A stretch of DNA of 34,767 nucleotides, from positions 1 to 34,767 of the forward strand of contig JAAZBG010000175.1 of NCBI GenBank assembly GCA_012513915.1. The letters run 5' to 3'. Shown here in pieces: positions 1 to 8,875 of this stretch. The notes under the pieces were generated by a model. That model made no database searches. It worked only from the letters and a program-made list of their open reading frames with translations, and had not been told where the DNA came from. This stretch comes from Fibrobacter sp. (lineage in GTDB: Bacteria; Fibrobacterota; Chitinivibrionia; Chitinivibrionales; Chitinispirillaceae). The position numbers were made by a program, and so were the translations under genes. How positions within the stretch are numbered: position 1 is the first letter of the stretch; each line of letters starts with the position of its first letter.

Positions 1-1001
1 CAGAACCTGCGGTGATTCTTGTATTAAAAACGATGCCCAAAAACGGACTTGAGACTGAAACCAATGCTCTGCCGGATATTGTTATGTCTAGATTATCCAG
101 ATACCCCGCTTACCGTCCGGTTGTATGGGATGAAATTGAGGGCAAGCTTGGAAAAGATAAACTGTCAGAAATACTGAAATGCCAGGATAGTTCCTGTATT
201 GTCAACTTAACGACGACACTCAAACAATTTCGCCTGAATCCATCATATATGCTCTTTTGTTCAATTTCCCGCTATGAGAATGGTTACACAATCACACTGA
301 AAATTGCTGATGCAGTCAGGGGTAACTCGTTTGGTATGATAAGCACAACGTCATCAAGTCTTGAGGCATTTCATACAAGTGGATTAATTGAAAATATTAT
401 CCGTAAAATACCATCATATAATTCCCGCGCCAAAAGTCCGGAAGTTGACATAGCGAAATACCTCTTACCTGGCGTCTCTGCACTTGGCAGAGACACATCC
501 TATTTTTCATCTCTGTTAACCAACATTCCCGAACTACGAAACTATGTCAATCTTTTCTCATATCATGATGAACGCAAGGGCCTTCTGATCAACAATATAA
601 AGCCTGTTGACACTATAAGATTTCCATCAATTGCTGCATATAAATCCGACACCGGCACATCATTATTCACGATTACCTTTCTTGACAGTATCATTAAAAA
701 CGACGGTGAATACAAATACAGTGCATCATTCATGAAAGACAATTCAAATCTTGTGAATCAGATTATTTACACATCTGAAGTACCCGCGCAAGACCGGTTT
801 GCATCATCCTATATTGACCTGAAATCATCAATGCTTGACAAAATTAAGGAATCGGGTTTTACACTTAAAAAAGCGGACAGCATTTCCGGTTTGTATGGAG
901 TAAATTATACCTATCACTATTCATTAAAGTACGATATCTCCGAATTAGACCTCGTTTTTAAAGCAGAGACATCCAAATTCAGTTTGATGCTTTCGAGATA
1001 A
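1..1001 (+). CDS. CsgG/LpoB-like (TolB-N type) envelope protein, 5' end outside the window
   Basis: The reading frame is open to the left edge (codons from position 3, with GTG at 12 as the first possible start), so the gene is probably truncated by the window. About 330 residues are visible. Residues 1-110 read like the family in which a short strand, a variable region and a Cys-x4-Cys element (C57, C62 in CQDSSC) precede 'VGSI...YTI.L...D...G'. Here this part appears as LFCSISRYENGYTITLKIAD. This arrangement is typical of CsgG/LpoB-like proteins annotated as penicillin-binding-protein activators or TolB-N domains, which act in the periplasm or outer membrane. The C-terminal two thirds match nothing I recognise. 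A lipobox or signal peptide would lie outside the window. The family call rests on residue pattern only. Confidence 0.5.
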   Translation, partial: EPAVILVLKTMPKNGLETETNALPDIVMSRLSRYPAYRPVVWDEIEGKLGKDKLSEILKCQDSSCIVNLTTTLKQFRLNPSYMLFCSISRYENGYTITLKIADAVRGNSFGMISTTSSSLEAFHTSGLIENIIRKIPSYNSRAKSPEVDIAKYLLPGVSALGRDTSYFSSLLTNIPELRNYVNLFSYHDERKGLLINNIKPVDTIRFPSIAAYKSDTGTSLFTITFLDSIIKNDGEYKYSASFMKDNSNLVNQIIYTSEVPAQDRFASSYIDLKSSMLDKIKESGFTLKKADSISGLYGVNYTYHYSLKYDISELDLVFKAETSKFSLMLSR

Positions 1002-1102
1002 TGTTTTTTGATGCTGCCACTGCTATGACAATTCGCGCAGGGTCAGGCATACAAAAAATGTGATGGTTCTGGGATTTTTGTTTTGTTGGCCATGGGAAGA
1101 AC

Positions 1103-1123
1103 GGATGACCACGAGGGCCATCC
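1103..1123. repeat. imperfect extragenic hairpin ending in CCCTACG
   Basis: GGATGACC (1103-1110) pairs with GGCCATCC (1116-1123) with one mismatch across a 5-base loop, and the sequence runs on as CTACGGG. Its layout resembles short dispersed hairpins with a 'gaccac-aggg' core and CCCTACGGG edge seen between genes in many bacterial genomes. It lies between a plus-strand and a minus-strand gene end, so it may also act as a terminator for both. Confidence 0.4.
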
Positions 1124-1136
1124 CTACGGGAATTGA

Positions 1137-1664
1137 TTATTCTTTGTACAGACCGCTTTCGGAACGTAACAGGTCTGCTGTTTGTACCACCTTGAAATCC
1201 ATGTTGTAAATTGTAGCGGTTACTTCGGTATCTCCAATTGTCAGGATACCGAATGTAGGAGGTGATTTTTTTTCCATCGGACCTTTCAAATGTCCGGGAT
1301 TGAAAAATAACTTTCCATCCTCAAGCCTGATTTCCTCTTTGTGTGTATGCCCATGAAGAATAATATCGGTAGTCATCAAATCATCATCGTTCAGATCTTT
1401 ATCAATCTGATGCACCAGCAGTAGCGTCACTCCCAACACAGTTTCACTGAGTTTTTTAGGAAGTGTTCCATTTCTATAACGTTCATCATACGTACCTGGA
1501 ACCTGTGCTATTTCAACGAACAAATCACCAAGCTCATTCACGTCATCATAGTCATCTCCAAGGTGATACAATGCCGATATTTTCTGTCTGTTAACCATCC
1601 AGTCAACTGCTTTATGAAGCAGCTCCCTGTTGCGATGCGAATCACTGACAATCCCAATTTTCAT
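1137..1664 (-). CDS. YfcE/MJ0936-type metallophosphoesterase
   Basis: This is a small (175 residue) calcineurin-fold phosphoesterase of the YfcE/YsnB type, which hydrolyses phosphodiesters or phosphomonoesters with two metal ions. Visible motifs are D8-x-H10 in VSDSH, GD at 36-37 in HLGDD, and HGHTH at 104-108, with H85 as a further likely ligand. The usual GN(H/C)D block is GTYD at 57-60, so the metal-binding Asn is replaced by Thr. The ATG at 1664 is chosen because AAGGA lies about 8 bases upstream and MKIGIVSDSH is the normal family start. A longer frame extends to 1700 but has no better signal. The gene follows transketolase on the same strand but is separated from it by a strong hairpin, so it is probably transcribed on its own. 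Confidence 0.82.
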   Translation of the reverse strand: MKIGIVSDSHRNRELLHKAVDWMVNRQKISALYHLGDDYDDVNELGDLFVEIAQVPGTYDERYRNGTLPKKLSETVLGVTLLLVHQIDKDLNDDDLMTTDIILHGHTHKEEIRLEDGKLFFNPGHLKGPMEKKSPPTFGILTIGDTEVTATIYNMDFKVVQTADLLRSESGLYKE

Positions 1665-1791
1665 AAGCAATTCCTTGAAAAAATACATTACAAAAAACAC
1701 ATGTTCTTTGTATTCTATCTCGATATCGTATTAAATTTTCACTTAATTTACGATCGATATTGTTTATCTATCCAAATTTTAGAACATACAA

Positions 1792-1827
1792 TTTGTGCCT
1801 TTCTGTACATTAACAGAAAGGCACAAA
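1792..1827 (-). terminator. strong hairpin downstream of transketolase
   Basis: A perfect 15-base-pair stem (1792-1806 with 1813-1827) closes a 6-base loop 28 bases beyond the transketolase stop codon. On the minus strand the stem is rich in G+C near the loop and is followed by a short, interrupted T stretch. A rho-independent terminator between tkt and the phosphoesterase gene is the simplest reading. Confidence 0.65.
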
Positions 1828-1854
1828 ATAGTTACCAGAGAAACAGATTGTTAC

Positions 1855-3930
1855 TTACTTTTTTATTGCAGCAAGCAATCTGTTTACCATTGATGGATAC
1901 TCCTTAAGATACTTCTCTGCCTTTTCGGCAACGATCGGCCCAGTATACCCGAATTTCTCATCAAGTACTTTATAAGGAGCTGATGCACCAAAACGTTCAA
2001 AACCGACAACCTTTCCGAATGGTCCCACCATCTTTTCGAGTGCGACAGGAAGACCTGCTGTAAGGCCAAAAGTCGGAACACCATACGGAAGAACTTTTTC
2101 TTTGTATGATTCATCCTGATCTTCAAATACAGCATCTGATGGCATTGATACAACGCGAACCTTTATTCCTTTGCCTTCAAGAATTTTTGCAGCTTCAACA
2201 CAGGTTGCAACCTCAGAGCCGTTTGCAACCATCACCAGATCTTGTGCAGATTCACCGCCATAAACAATGTATCCACCTTTATTGATTCCAGAAGCTGCAT
2301 CTGCAAAACGTGACTGTCCCACAGCTGGAAGATCATTGATATTCTGACGTGAAAGAAGCAATGCGCATGGACCTTTGAATTCAAGTGCTTTCTTCCATGC
2401 AACGGTTGTCTCTGCACTGTCTGCCGGACGAAGTACAAGCATACTACGCTCGCCATCAAGGTTATCCATCTTTTCAAGAAGCCGGATCTGTGCTTCCTGT
2501 TCAATCGGCTGATGTGTAGGACCATCCTCTCCTACCCTGAACGTATCGTGTGTAAACACATACCTGACCGGTAATCTCATCAGTGCTGCCATACGGATTG
2601 CCGGTTTCATGTAGTCTGAAAATGTAAAGAATGTAGCACACACAGGAATTACACCGCCATGCGCAGCAACACCATTCATTACAGCAGCCATAGTCAGTTC
2701 TGCAACACCGGCCTGAAGAAATGCACCTGAGAAATCCGCTGCAGTGAGACTTTTTGAATTTTTAAGGAAGCCATCAGTTTTATCGCTATTTGAAAGATCC
2801 GCAGAGGATACCAGCATATTTTCAATCTTCTTTGCAAATTCACCAAGGACATTGCTTGACGATTGACGGCTTGCGATGTTGGGTTTATGCTGAATTTTCT
2901 CCCAATCAATTGATGGAAGTGTATCAGAGAAGAAACTGTCGAGTTTTGCAGCAAGTTCAGGATTTGCTGCAGCCCATTTCTTTTCAGCTTCTTTACGGGA
3001 TGCTGCTGCAGCGATTTTTGCTTTCTTTACAGATTCGTAATATGCTTTTACATCATCAAAAATAACAAACGGATTTGAGGGATCACCGCCAAGATTCCTG
3101 ATTGTATTGTCCGCTGATGCCCCGGCTTCTGATAGCGGCATACCATGCGTTGCAGCTTTTCCCTCGTAGTTTTCATTACTTGCAGTTACTGCACCTTTAC
3201 CCATTATAGTATTACCAATAATGAGCGTAGGGCGATTTTTCTCTTCATTGGCACTTTTGAGCGCTGCACGGATCGCTGACTGATCGTTTCCGGTGATTGT
3301 GATTACATTCCAACCCCATGCTTCATATTTCTTTGCAGTATTCTCACTTGTCACTTCATTAACCATTGTTGACAACTGCACATTATTTGAGTCGTAGAAC
3401 ATAATGAAATTATTTAAACCAAGGTGACCGGCAAGACGTCCGACACCCTGTGAGATTTCTTCCTGAACACCACCATCAGAGATAAATGCATAGGTTTTAT
3501 GTGACATCACATCACCGAACTTTGCAGCAAGGAATCTCTCTGCAATTGCAGCACCGAGTGCCATCGCATGTCCCTGACCAAGCGGCCCGGATGTATTCTC
3601 AATACCTTTGTCAATGTGACGTTCAGGATGTCCCGGAGTAATACTATCCCACTGACGAAAATTCCTGAGGTCATCAAGCGTAAAATTACCACACAATGCA
3701 AGCTGTGAATAAAGCATCGGTGACATATGACCCGGATCAAGAAAAAATCTGTCACGATTGCGCCATGTCATATCTGACGGATCGTAATTTAAAAATTCGG
3801 TGAATAGAACATTGATAAAATCTGCACCGCCCATAGCACCACCAGGGTGTCCTGACTTCGCTTTTTCAACCATTGCGACCGAAAGAATTCTAATATTATC
3901 AGCAGCCTTGTTAATAACCTTTTGATCCAT
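1855..3930 (-). CDS. tkt: transketolase
   Basis: This is a full-length thiamine-diphosphate-dependent transketolase (691 residues) of the non-oxidative pentose phosphate pathway, moving two-carbon units between ketose and aldose phosphates in the cytoplasm. The N-terminal Pp domain shows KSGHPGGAMGGADF, GPLGQGHAMALGAA and the diphosphate/Mg region ISDGGVQEE...FYDSNNVQLS. The central Pyr domain shows VFTHDTFRVGEDGPTHQPIEQ, carrying the cofactor-activating and substrate His residues. A C-terminal transketolase domain follows. SDGG replaces the commoner GDG, and the segment after it differs from enterobacterial TktA, which points to a different transketolase subgroup. The start at ATG 3930 is fixed by AAGGAG seven bases upstream; the open frame beyond it to 4008 codes for an unlikely hydrophobic leader. 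Confidence 0.95.
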   Translation of the reverse strand: MDQKVINKAADNIRILSVAMVEKAKSGHPGGAMGGADFINVLFTEFLNYDPSDMTWRNRDRFFLDPGHMSPMLYSQLALCGNFTLDDLRNFRQWDSITPGHPERHIDKGIENTSGPLGQGHAMALGAAIAERFLAAKFGDVMSHKTYAFISDGGVQEEISQGVGRLAGHLGLNNFIMFYDSNNVQLSTMVNEVTSENTAKKYEAWGWNVITITGNDQSAIRAALKSANEEKNRPTLIIGNTIMGKGAVTASNENYEGKAATHGMPLSEAGASADNTIRNLGGDPSNPFVIFDDVKAYYESVKKAKIAAAASRKEAEKKWAAANPELAAKLDSFFSDTLPSIDWEKIQHKPNIASRQSSSNVLGEFAKKIENMLVSSADLSNSDKTDGFLKNSKSLTAADFSGAFLQAGVAELTMAAVMNGVAAHGGVIPVCATFFTFSDYMKPAIRMAALMRLPVRYVFTHDTFRVGEDGPTHQPIEQEAQIRLLEKMDNLDGERSMLVLRPADSAETTVAWKKALEFKGPCALLLSRQNINDLPAVGQSRFADAASGINKGGYIVYGGESAQDLVMVANGSEVATCVEAAKILEGKGIKVRVVSMPSDAVFEDQDESYKEKVLPYGVPTFGLTAGLPVALEKMVGPFGKVVGFERFGASAPYKVLDEKFGYTGPIVAEKAEKYLKEYPSMVNRLLAAIKK

Positions 3931-4182
3931 GCCTGTCTCCTTATTCGTTAATGTTGCGTCCATTTGGTAAAAATAGTTTATTAAAATAATTAAAAAATGA
4001 AAGCACACGTAACATTTTATTGAGATTTATGCTGAATAAGAGATGTAATTCGCAGGAAATCGAAACTATTTGTAATAATATTTTCGATTCTCTACCACAA
4101 ATCTGTCAAAGGATACATTTTTGGAAAAGCGGACTGAAATTAAGGAACCTGTATAGTTATAACTATAGCAACATCTTATTGC

Positions 4183-4653
4183 TCAAATTTTCTGTTTTCC
4201 TGTAAATTCGACAACACTCATCTTTAATACAGCGGTGTGTTTAAAAACATGTTCATCATAAATAATCTGTTCAGCTTTAAACTTGTAGTGCCTCATAAGT
4301 GCATTCAGCCCTTTTATTTTTTCATCATGGTCATCGATAATTTCAATAATCCCGTATCCGATAATGCTCTTATAACGCATTCCCCAGTCACACGCATGCT
4401 CACTTTGAACAAGTTCATGCCCGGTATCGATTTCAAAACACACATGATTATCATGGCGGATACGGGTAAGCTTCCTGCCTTCAGGTGCACTATGAAAATA
4501 CAACACTAATTGATCATTCCAGACATATCCGTAGTTGAGCGGAACGATATACGGAAATGGGGTATCATGCATTGCTATCCTGCATACGTCCGCATTGTCA
4601 AGTATCGATTGCAGTGTTTCCCGATCTTTTATCAATCTGTCATGCCGTCTCAT
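4183..4653 (-). CDS. pyridoxamine 5'-phosphate oxidase-fold flavin-binding protein (NimA-like)
   Basis: A 156-residue single-domain protein of the split-barrel FMN-binding family that includes NimA-type 5-nitroimidazole reductases and many 'pyridoxamine 5'-phosphate oxidase family' proteins. Family landmarks in order are MRRHDRLIKDRETLQSILD, the strand with PYIVPLNYGY (residues 34-43), LYFHSAPEGRKL (51-62), VCFEID (71-76), GHELV...ACDWGMRYKSIIGYG (78-101) and the closing VVEFTGKQK. The protein probably binds FMN or a related flavin in the cytoplasm, but its substrate cannot be read from the sequence. The upstream ribosome site is weak (GGAA about 8 bases before ATG). It stands alone between tkt and the engB region on the same strand. 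Confidence 0.85.
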   Translation of the reverse strand: MRRHDRLIKDRETLQSILDNADVCRIAMHDTPFPYIVPLNYGYVWNDQLVLYFHSAPEGRKLTRIRHDNHVCFEIDTGHELVQSEHACDWGMRYKSIIGYGIIEIIDDHDEKIKGLNALMRHYKFKAEQIIYDEHVFKHTAVLKMSVVEFTGKQKI

Positions 4654-4750
4654 TTTGTTTTTCCGTACTTCTGATGGGTATATTGTTACTGTAAGGTTTT
4701 CAAACTACATACTGATAAACAGGGATCATCCTGCCTGGAATTGACGATTT

Positions 4751-4857
4751 TTATTCATGGAGAAATTTTGCCCCGGTCTTATCATAAAAACCCTTCGAAT
4801 GAGGATCTGCAAATACAAGAACATGGTTGATTGAGCTAATGGTCAGATACTGTTTCA
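4751..4857 (-). pseudogene. relic of a GNAT acetyltransferase C-terminus
   Basis: The minus strand encodes an open stretch ending in VLVFADPHSKGFYDKTGAK and then a stop at 4751-4753. The 'ADPH...GFYDKTGAK' string matches the last conserved block of GCN5-type N-acetyltransferases, where the pattern is usually 'ADPxAxGFYxxMGA'. About 35 codons are present and the acetyl-CoA loop upstream is missing, because engB ends 13 bases away. It is best read as the remaining 3' end of a deleted gene. The call rests on one motif. Confidence 0.5.
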
Positions 4858-4869
4858 TATACAGATGAA

Positions 4870-5472
4870 TTACAGTCCGCTTCTCCACTGTGTAAATCTA
4901 TCCCAAAAACGGTCCCGTGACATGTGATCATTGACAGAATAAACAACCGGTTCTGCTTTAAAACCAAACGTTTCGATTGCAGCTTTCACCTGTTTCTTTT
5001 TTTCGTTTGTTGTCAACTTATCGCCTTTTGTCAAAACAGGAAACAGTGGTTTCCCAAGATCCGACAACCATGGAAACGCTTCCATGTCAGCCTTTACACC
5101 GACATGTCGTATGTCAATTAGCCACAAGAGTCCCATCAGGTTAGGTCGTTTTTCGCAATAATCCGCAATCAGTTTCGACCAGCGATGTTTTTCATCACCA
5201 GCGGCCTTCGCATAACCATACCCCGGAAGATCAACCCAGTACATGGATTCTTCAAGCTTATACAGATTCGCCAGTGTTGTCTTACCGGGGGTTTTCGACA
5301 CGCGGGCAAGATTACTATTGGCAAGTACATGGTTTATAAACGATGACTTGCCGACATTTGACCGCCCAAGTACAGCATACTCCTCCCCTTTCAGTTCGGG
5401 TAGTTCCTTGTAAAAAGCCGATGAGCAGATAAATACAGCCTCAGGCCGCTTATTCGCTGAAATATTTTCCAT
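4870..5472 (-). CDS. engB: ribosome biogenesis GTP-binding protein EngB (YsxC/YihA)
   Basis: A 200-residue TrmE-Era-EngA-EngB-type GTPase needed for late 50S subunit assembly. The G1 P-loop is GRSNVGKS (36-43), the G2 region has SKTPGKT (59-65), G3 is DLPGYGYA (81-88), and the base-specificity loop is TKGD, the usual TKxD. The residues around G1 and the 'KHRWSKLIADYCEKR' helix are typical of EngB. The start is ATG 5472; a TTG 39 bases upstream in the same frame would add a poorly conserved leader. Spacing shows no clear operon partner: a GNAT relic follows and a long AT-rich region precedes it. Confidence 0.93.
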   Translation of the reverse strand: MENISANKRPEAVFICSSAFYKELPELKGEEYAVLGRSNVGKSSFINHVLANSNLARVSKTPGKTTLANLYKLEESMYWVDLPGYGYAKAAGDEKHRWSKLIADYCEKRPNLMGLLWLIDIRHVGVKADMEAFPWLSDLGKPLFPVLTKGDKLTTNEKKKQVKAAIETFGFKAEPVVYSVNDHMSRDRFWDRFTQWRSGL

Positions 5473-5647
5473 AGTTTTCAGATAATACCTTATTTGACCG
5501 GTGTAACGCAATAAACGAGTAATATATAATGTGAGAGGGGGTGAATCAATGAAGAAGTTGGATGTACGAAATTTGGAATTTACTTATTTTCTTATTTAAC
5601 AATCAATCAGGATTGACAAGAATAATTTGTAACTACGCAGATATTTT

Positions 5648-5677
5648 GAATCCCGAACCTGAAAAGGTTCGGGATTC
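5648..5677 (-). terminator. 13-bp perfect hairpin after the C25 protease gene
   Basis: GAATCCCGAACCT (5648-5660) pairs fully with 5665-5677 around a 4-base loop, 18 bases beyond the protease stop codon. On the minus strand the stem is not followed by a good T run, so termination may be partial or factor-assisted. Confidence 0.6.
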
Positions 5678-5695
5678 TCTCTTTAATACTACCCG

Positions 5696-8600
5696 TTACT
5701 GAACTGGCATTATTTCCAGATCATCAAACCATGCTTTTCCTGTAACAGTACTTCCATAGAAACCAAGTCTTGCTCCAACGGTAACAGTGCCTGATGACGG
5801 AGCTTCAAATGTAAACTCTACTCTTGTCCAGTCGAAGGTACCGGTACCACTGAAGAATTCCGATGACGATTCGAAACCGCCCATAAGGCAAATATTCGCG
5901 CCTCTTGTACCATTATTTGAAATTGATTCGCCTTTGACCCAACCGCTGAATCTGTAAACCGTTCCCGGAGTGAGTCCGTCGATCTGCTGAATCCAGCGCG
6001 CATCATTATCAGCGGTATTGGTGATGCTGACACATTTTCCAGAGCGACCGGTATTCTCCCATGACATAACGGAATTCTGTGAGTTCCATTTATCATCAGT
6101 CCATGATTGCGGTGTTGAAGTTCCAATTTCGAATGATTCATTATGTAAACCAGACGGGAGGCTGACAAGTCGAAACATCGTGACATAGAGGTTGCCTGAT
6201 GTCAGGCTTGAAGTGTTGCCGCTTTGTATTGTTATTGTCAGATTTGTATTAGCGCCGGTGTTTATGGATGTACTGGAATAAGAAAAGTCATTCTCACTCC
6301 ATCCGGATAGAGGGATGTCAAGATTCAATTCCTCAATCCTCACTTTTGCGCTCTCAGGGTTTTTGGTAAGTTTGTTGAGCGAATAGAATGAAAAGCGATA
6401 TTGAGTGTTTGGCTTGACAGTTACAGGCTGACTGATTGCACCCCATGTATCAGATGTTGAGAGTGGATGTGATTTAACACCTTGTGGATTGTAGTACTCA
6501 TCACTTAGTGTCGGACCAAAATGCGCATTTCCCGAAAGTTCCCATCCATTTGCAGCAGTTAAAAGACCATTAACAAAATGTGATACGTATATTGTAAATG
6601 ACTGGATTGTTTTGTTATTATGGTTATCAGTTACGATTGCTGTAATTGTATCATTTGTACCAACCAGATCCATCGATGGAGTCCATGTAAGGCGTTTGCC
6701 ATCAAAGGTAGCTCCTTGCGGCAGATTCTTGAGTTCAATATATACCGGATCATTATCTGGATCAACAGCACCGATAAGCATTGAAAACGTACTACCCGCT
6801 GTTGCTTCGTGTGAAAAGAGCGGTTCAGAAAACATTGGCGGTTTGTTCTTTATAACCTGCGGATACGTGATCAGAGGATCACCATGAAGAACACCTTTAG
6901 GAGCACCACCATCTCTATAACGAAGCATCCAGTTGCAGAATGCTTTTCCGACAGGAATACCTGCGTTCAATTCTTTATAGTAAGTGCTATCCATCCATGT
7001 TCCCCATCCACCGCTGCTGCCTGTAACACTAAGCGTATAGTCATTATAGAAAAGATACGTTTCACCAAAATTGGGTACATTGAACTGTGCACCATAGCAA
7101 CCAAAAATATTAACCTGGCTAACTTTGGGATCAGATGATTTCAAATCGTCAAGAGTGAATCCTGTCCATTTCTTCTCTTCATCTGCCCATGAATAGACAT
7201 TGTGACAATCGCTACCGGAATGTGTTACAATCTGTGCATGTGTATAACCTTTTGCTAACTCAGCTTTTATCCTTTCGGGAAACAATAACTGGAAACCGCC
7301 AAGTACATTCATATCCGAACCTGCATTCTGGACATTTATCTCCGGACGAACCGCTCCCGAATAGCAATCATTCACGAGAAACAGCGATCTTCTTGACTGC
7401 TCAGCAGTAAGAGGGCTTCCGTTTACTCTGTAATCGTGATTTTTTTTGAAATATCTGCTGATAAGTTCTGCCTGAATATCATATGAAGTAATTGTCGTAT
7501 CTGTGCTGATCCGGCCAAACATCAGTTCTGGAAGAGGAAGTGGATTTAATGGGTTTGCCGGCTTACTTGTATCTTCAATCCATTTACCGTTCTCATATTT
7601 GGAATGATATGTTTCATAGACTCCATTGTTGTCAAGATCAACCCAATCATGCATGTCTGCATAATAGAGGTCTGTTGGATCATTTGCATATCCCCAGTCG
7701 GTAAATTTTTCATGGTATCTCCAGTATGCGGTTGGGATATCACGGGCTGAACCTATAAGCAGGAAACCCTCAAGACCTGATGCATAATAACTTTTGATCA
7801 TGGTTTTAAGTTCTTTTTCTGTAGGGCAGATCTCATCAGCGTATTGATCTTCTGTTTTACTGATACGTAGTACTTTGCTTGTATAACCTTGTTTCAAAAT
7901 GTCATCCTGATATTGTTTAATATCTGATGATATTGTTCCATATCGGTAAAGAGTACTGCTGACTATTATGAGAAATTTCTCACCTGTACTGGATGTCCGT
8001 GCTGATACAACCGGACTATATCCTGAATTACCGGCATCGTTATATGCACGGATTCTATAATTGTAAACAGTGTTAGGTTGAAGACCGGTATTCTGAAATG
8101 ATCTACTGTTAGAGGCTACCGTTGCGATTTCAGTATAACTTCCACCACTTACAGCGCGTTCAATGCGAAATCCTGCTTCATCTGATGAATTATCATTCCA
8201 GCTTAAATTTAACTGCGAATCAGACACTGTATTCACTTTGACATTAGAAGGTGCCTGGGGAATTGTCACCTGAGATTCAGTCCATTGAATATTATCAATA
8301 TCGATATAATCATTCCATTCGGTTGAATAAGCATATCCGATTTTACCCGACGAATAAGAATTGTCTGTAATTGTTCCTTTCAGGACATTATCAATGTAAA
8401 AGTCAAATTTGTTTCCCTGCATGATAATCTTCAAAGTAAATATTGTATTCATGGTAAAATTCTGAGCAATAACAATCCCGGAATTAGGTTTTGTTGTATT
8501 CTTTGCAAATCGGATGGAACTACTGTAATTGTTTCCAGGCTGAACTGAAACGTAATAATAGGATGAAGCCGATATCCACCTGAAAACGACTCCACCTCTG

Positions 8601-8875
8601 TTACCGTTCCATTGATCGGCTGTCATTTTAACAGTAAGTGTTCCGTTACTGTTAACTGAATTGTTGTTAATCAGAAATCCCTCATTTTGGTTACAGCATA
8701 AGGGTGTCGCATTTGTTCCACTTTCACTCCATTGGCGGTTACCATAGGAGGTCCATCCGGTAAGTTTGCCATCATTGTGATCATCGAAAAATGAGGTGGC
8801 ATGGACACCTGAAACAAGCATTGCCCCGGCTGCGAATGTAAACAGCCCTTTTCTTGTAAATGGTATAATGTGCAT
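5696..8875 (-). CDS. secreted multidomain C25 (gingipain-type) cysteine protease
   Basis: A 1059-residue secreted protein. ATG 8875 is the start because AAGGAG lies about 8 bases upstream and a signal peptide follows (basic FTRKG, hydrophobic core, cleavage near VHA/T at 26). Domains in order are a LamG/DUF1080-like beta-sandwich (about 28-200), a fibronectin type III domain (205-295), the C25 peptidase domain (about 298-675), an Ig/cadherin-like domain (680-765) and two C-terminal beta-sandwich modules like carbohydrate-binding family 4/9 (about 775-920 and 925-1057). Likely catalytic residues are His552 in IVTHSGSDCH and Cys593 in IFGCYGAQF. PELMFGRIS (449-457) and HGDPLITYP (664-672) are also typical of C25. 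DLDNNGVYE (413-421) could bind calcium. It probably cleaves extracellular protein while the flanking modules attach it to glycan. No type IX sorting domain is obvious at the end. It is a single gene, closed by a hairpin. Confidence 0.88.
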   Translation of the reverse strand: MHIIPFTRKGLFTFAAGAMLVSGVHATSFFDDHNDGKLTGWTSYGNRQWSESGTNATPLCCNQNEGFLINNNSVNSNGTLTVKMTADQWNGNRGGVVFRWISASSYYYVSVQPGNNYSSSIRFAKNTTKPNSGIVIAQNFTMNTIFTLKIIMQGNKFDFYIDNVLKGTITDNSYSSGKIGYAYSTEWNDYIDIDNIQWTESQVTIPQAPSNVKVNTVSDSQLNLSWNDNSSDEAGFRIERAVSGGSYTEIATVASNSRSFQNTGLQPNTVYNYRIRAYNDAGNSGYSPVVSARTSSTGEKFLIIVSSTLYRYGTISSDIKQYQDDILKQGYTSKVLRISKTEDQYADEICPTEKELKTMIKSYYASGLEGFLLIGSARDIPTAYWRYHEKFTDWGYANDPTDLYYADMHDWVDLDNNGVYETYHSKYENGKWIEDTSKPANPLNPLPLPELMFGRISTDTTITSYDIQAELISRYFKKNHDYRVNGSPLTAEQSRRSLFLVNDCYSGAVRPEINVQNAGSDMNVLGGFQLLFPERIKAELAKGYTHAQIVTHSGSDCHNVYSWADEEKKWTGFTLDDLKSSDPKVSQVNIFGCYGAQFNVPNFGETYLFYNDYTLSVTGSSGGWGTWMDSTYYKELNAGIPVGKAFCNWMLRYRDGGAPKGVLHGDPLITYPQVIKNKPPMFSEPLFSHEATAGSTFSMLIGAVDPDNDPVYIELKNLPQGATFDGKRLTWTPSMDLVGTNDTITAIVTDNHNNKTIQSFTIYVSHFVNGLLTAANGWELSGNAHFGPTLSDEYYNPQGVKSHPLSTSDTWGAISQPVTVKPNTQYRFSFYSLNKLTKNPESAKVRIEELNLDIPLSGWSENDFSYSSTSINTGANTNLTITIQSGNTSSLTSGNLYVTMFRLVSLPSGLHNESFEIGTSTPQSWTDDKWNSQNSVMSWENTGRSGKCVSITNTADNDARWIQQIDGLTPGTVYRFSGWVKGESISNNGTRGANICLMGGFESSSEFFSGTGTFDWTRVEFTFEAPSSGTVTVGARLGFYGSTVTGKAWFDDLEIMPVQ

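Noticed and set aside
4152..4167. 16-base AT palindrome TATAGTTATAACTATA
   Set aside because: It is perfect but made almost only of A and T and sits just after a gene end; chance or a weak terminator is more likely than an operator.
4020..4205. 61-codon open frame on the plus strand
   Set aside because: No ribosome site, AT-driven composition, and overlap with the end of the well-supported flavoprotein gene on the other strand.
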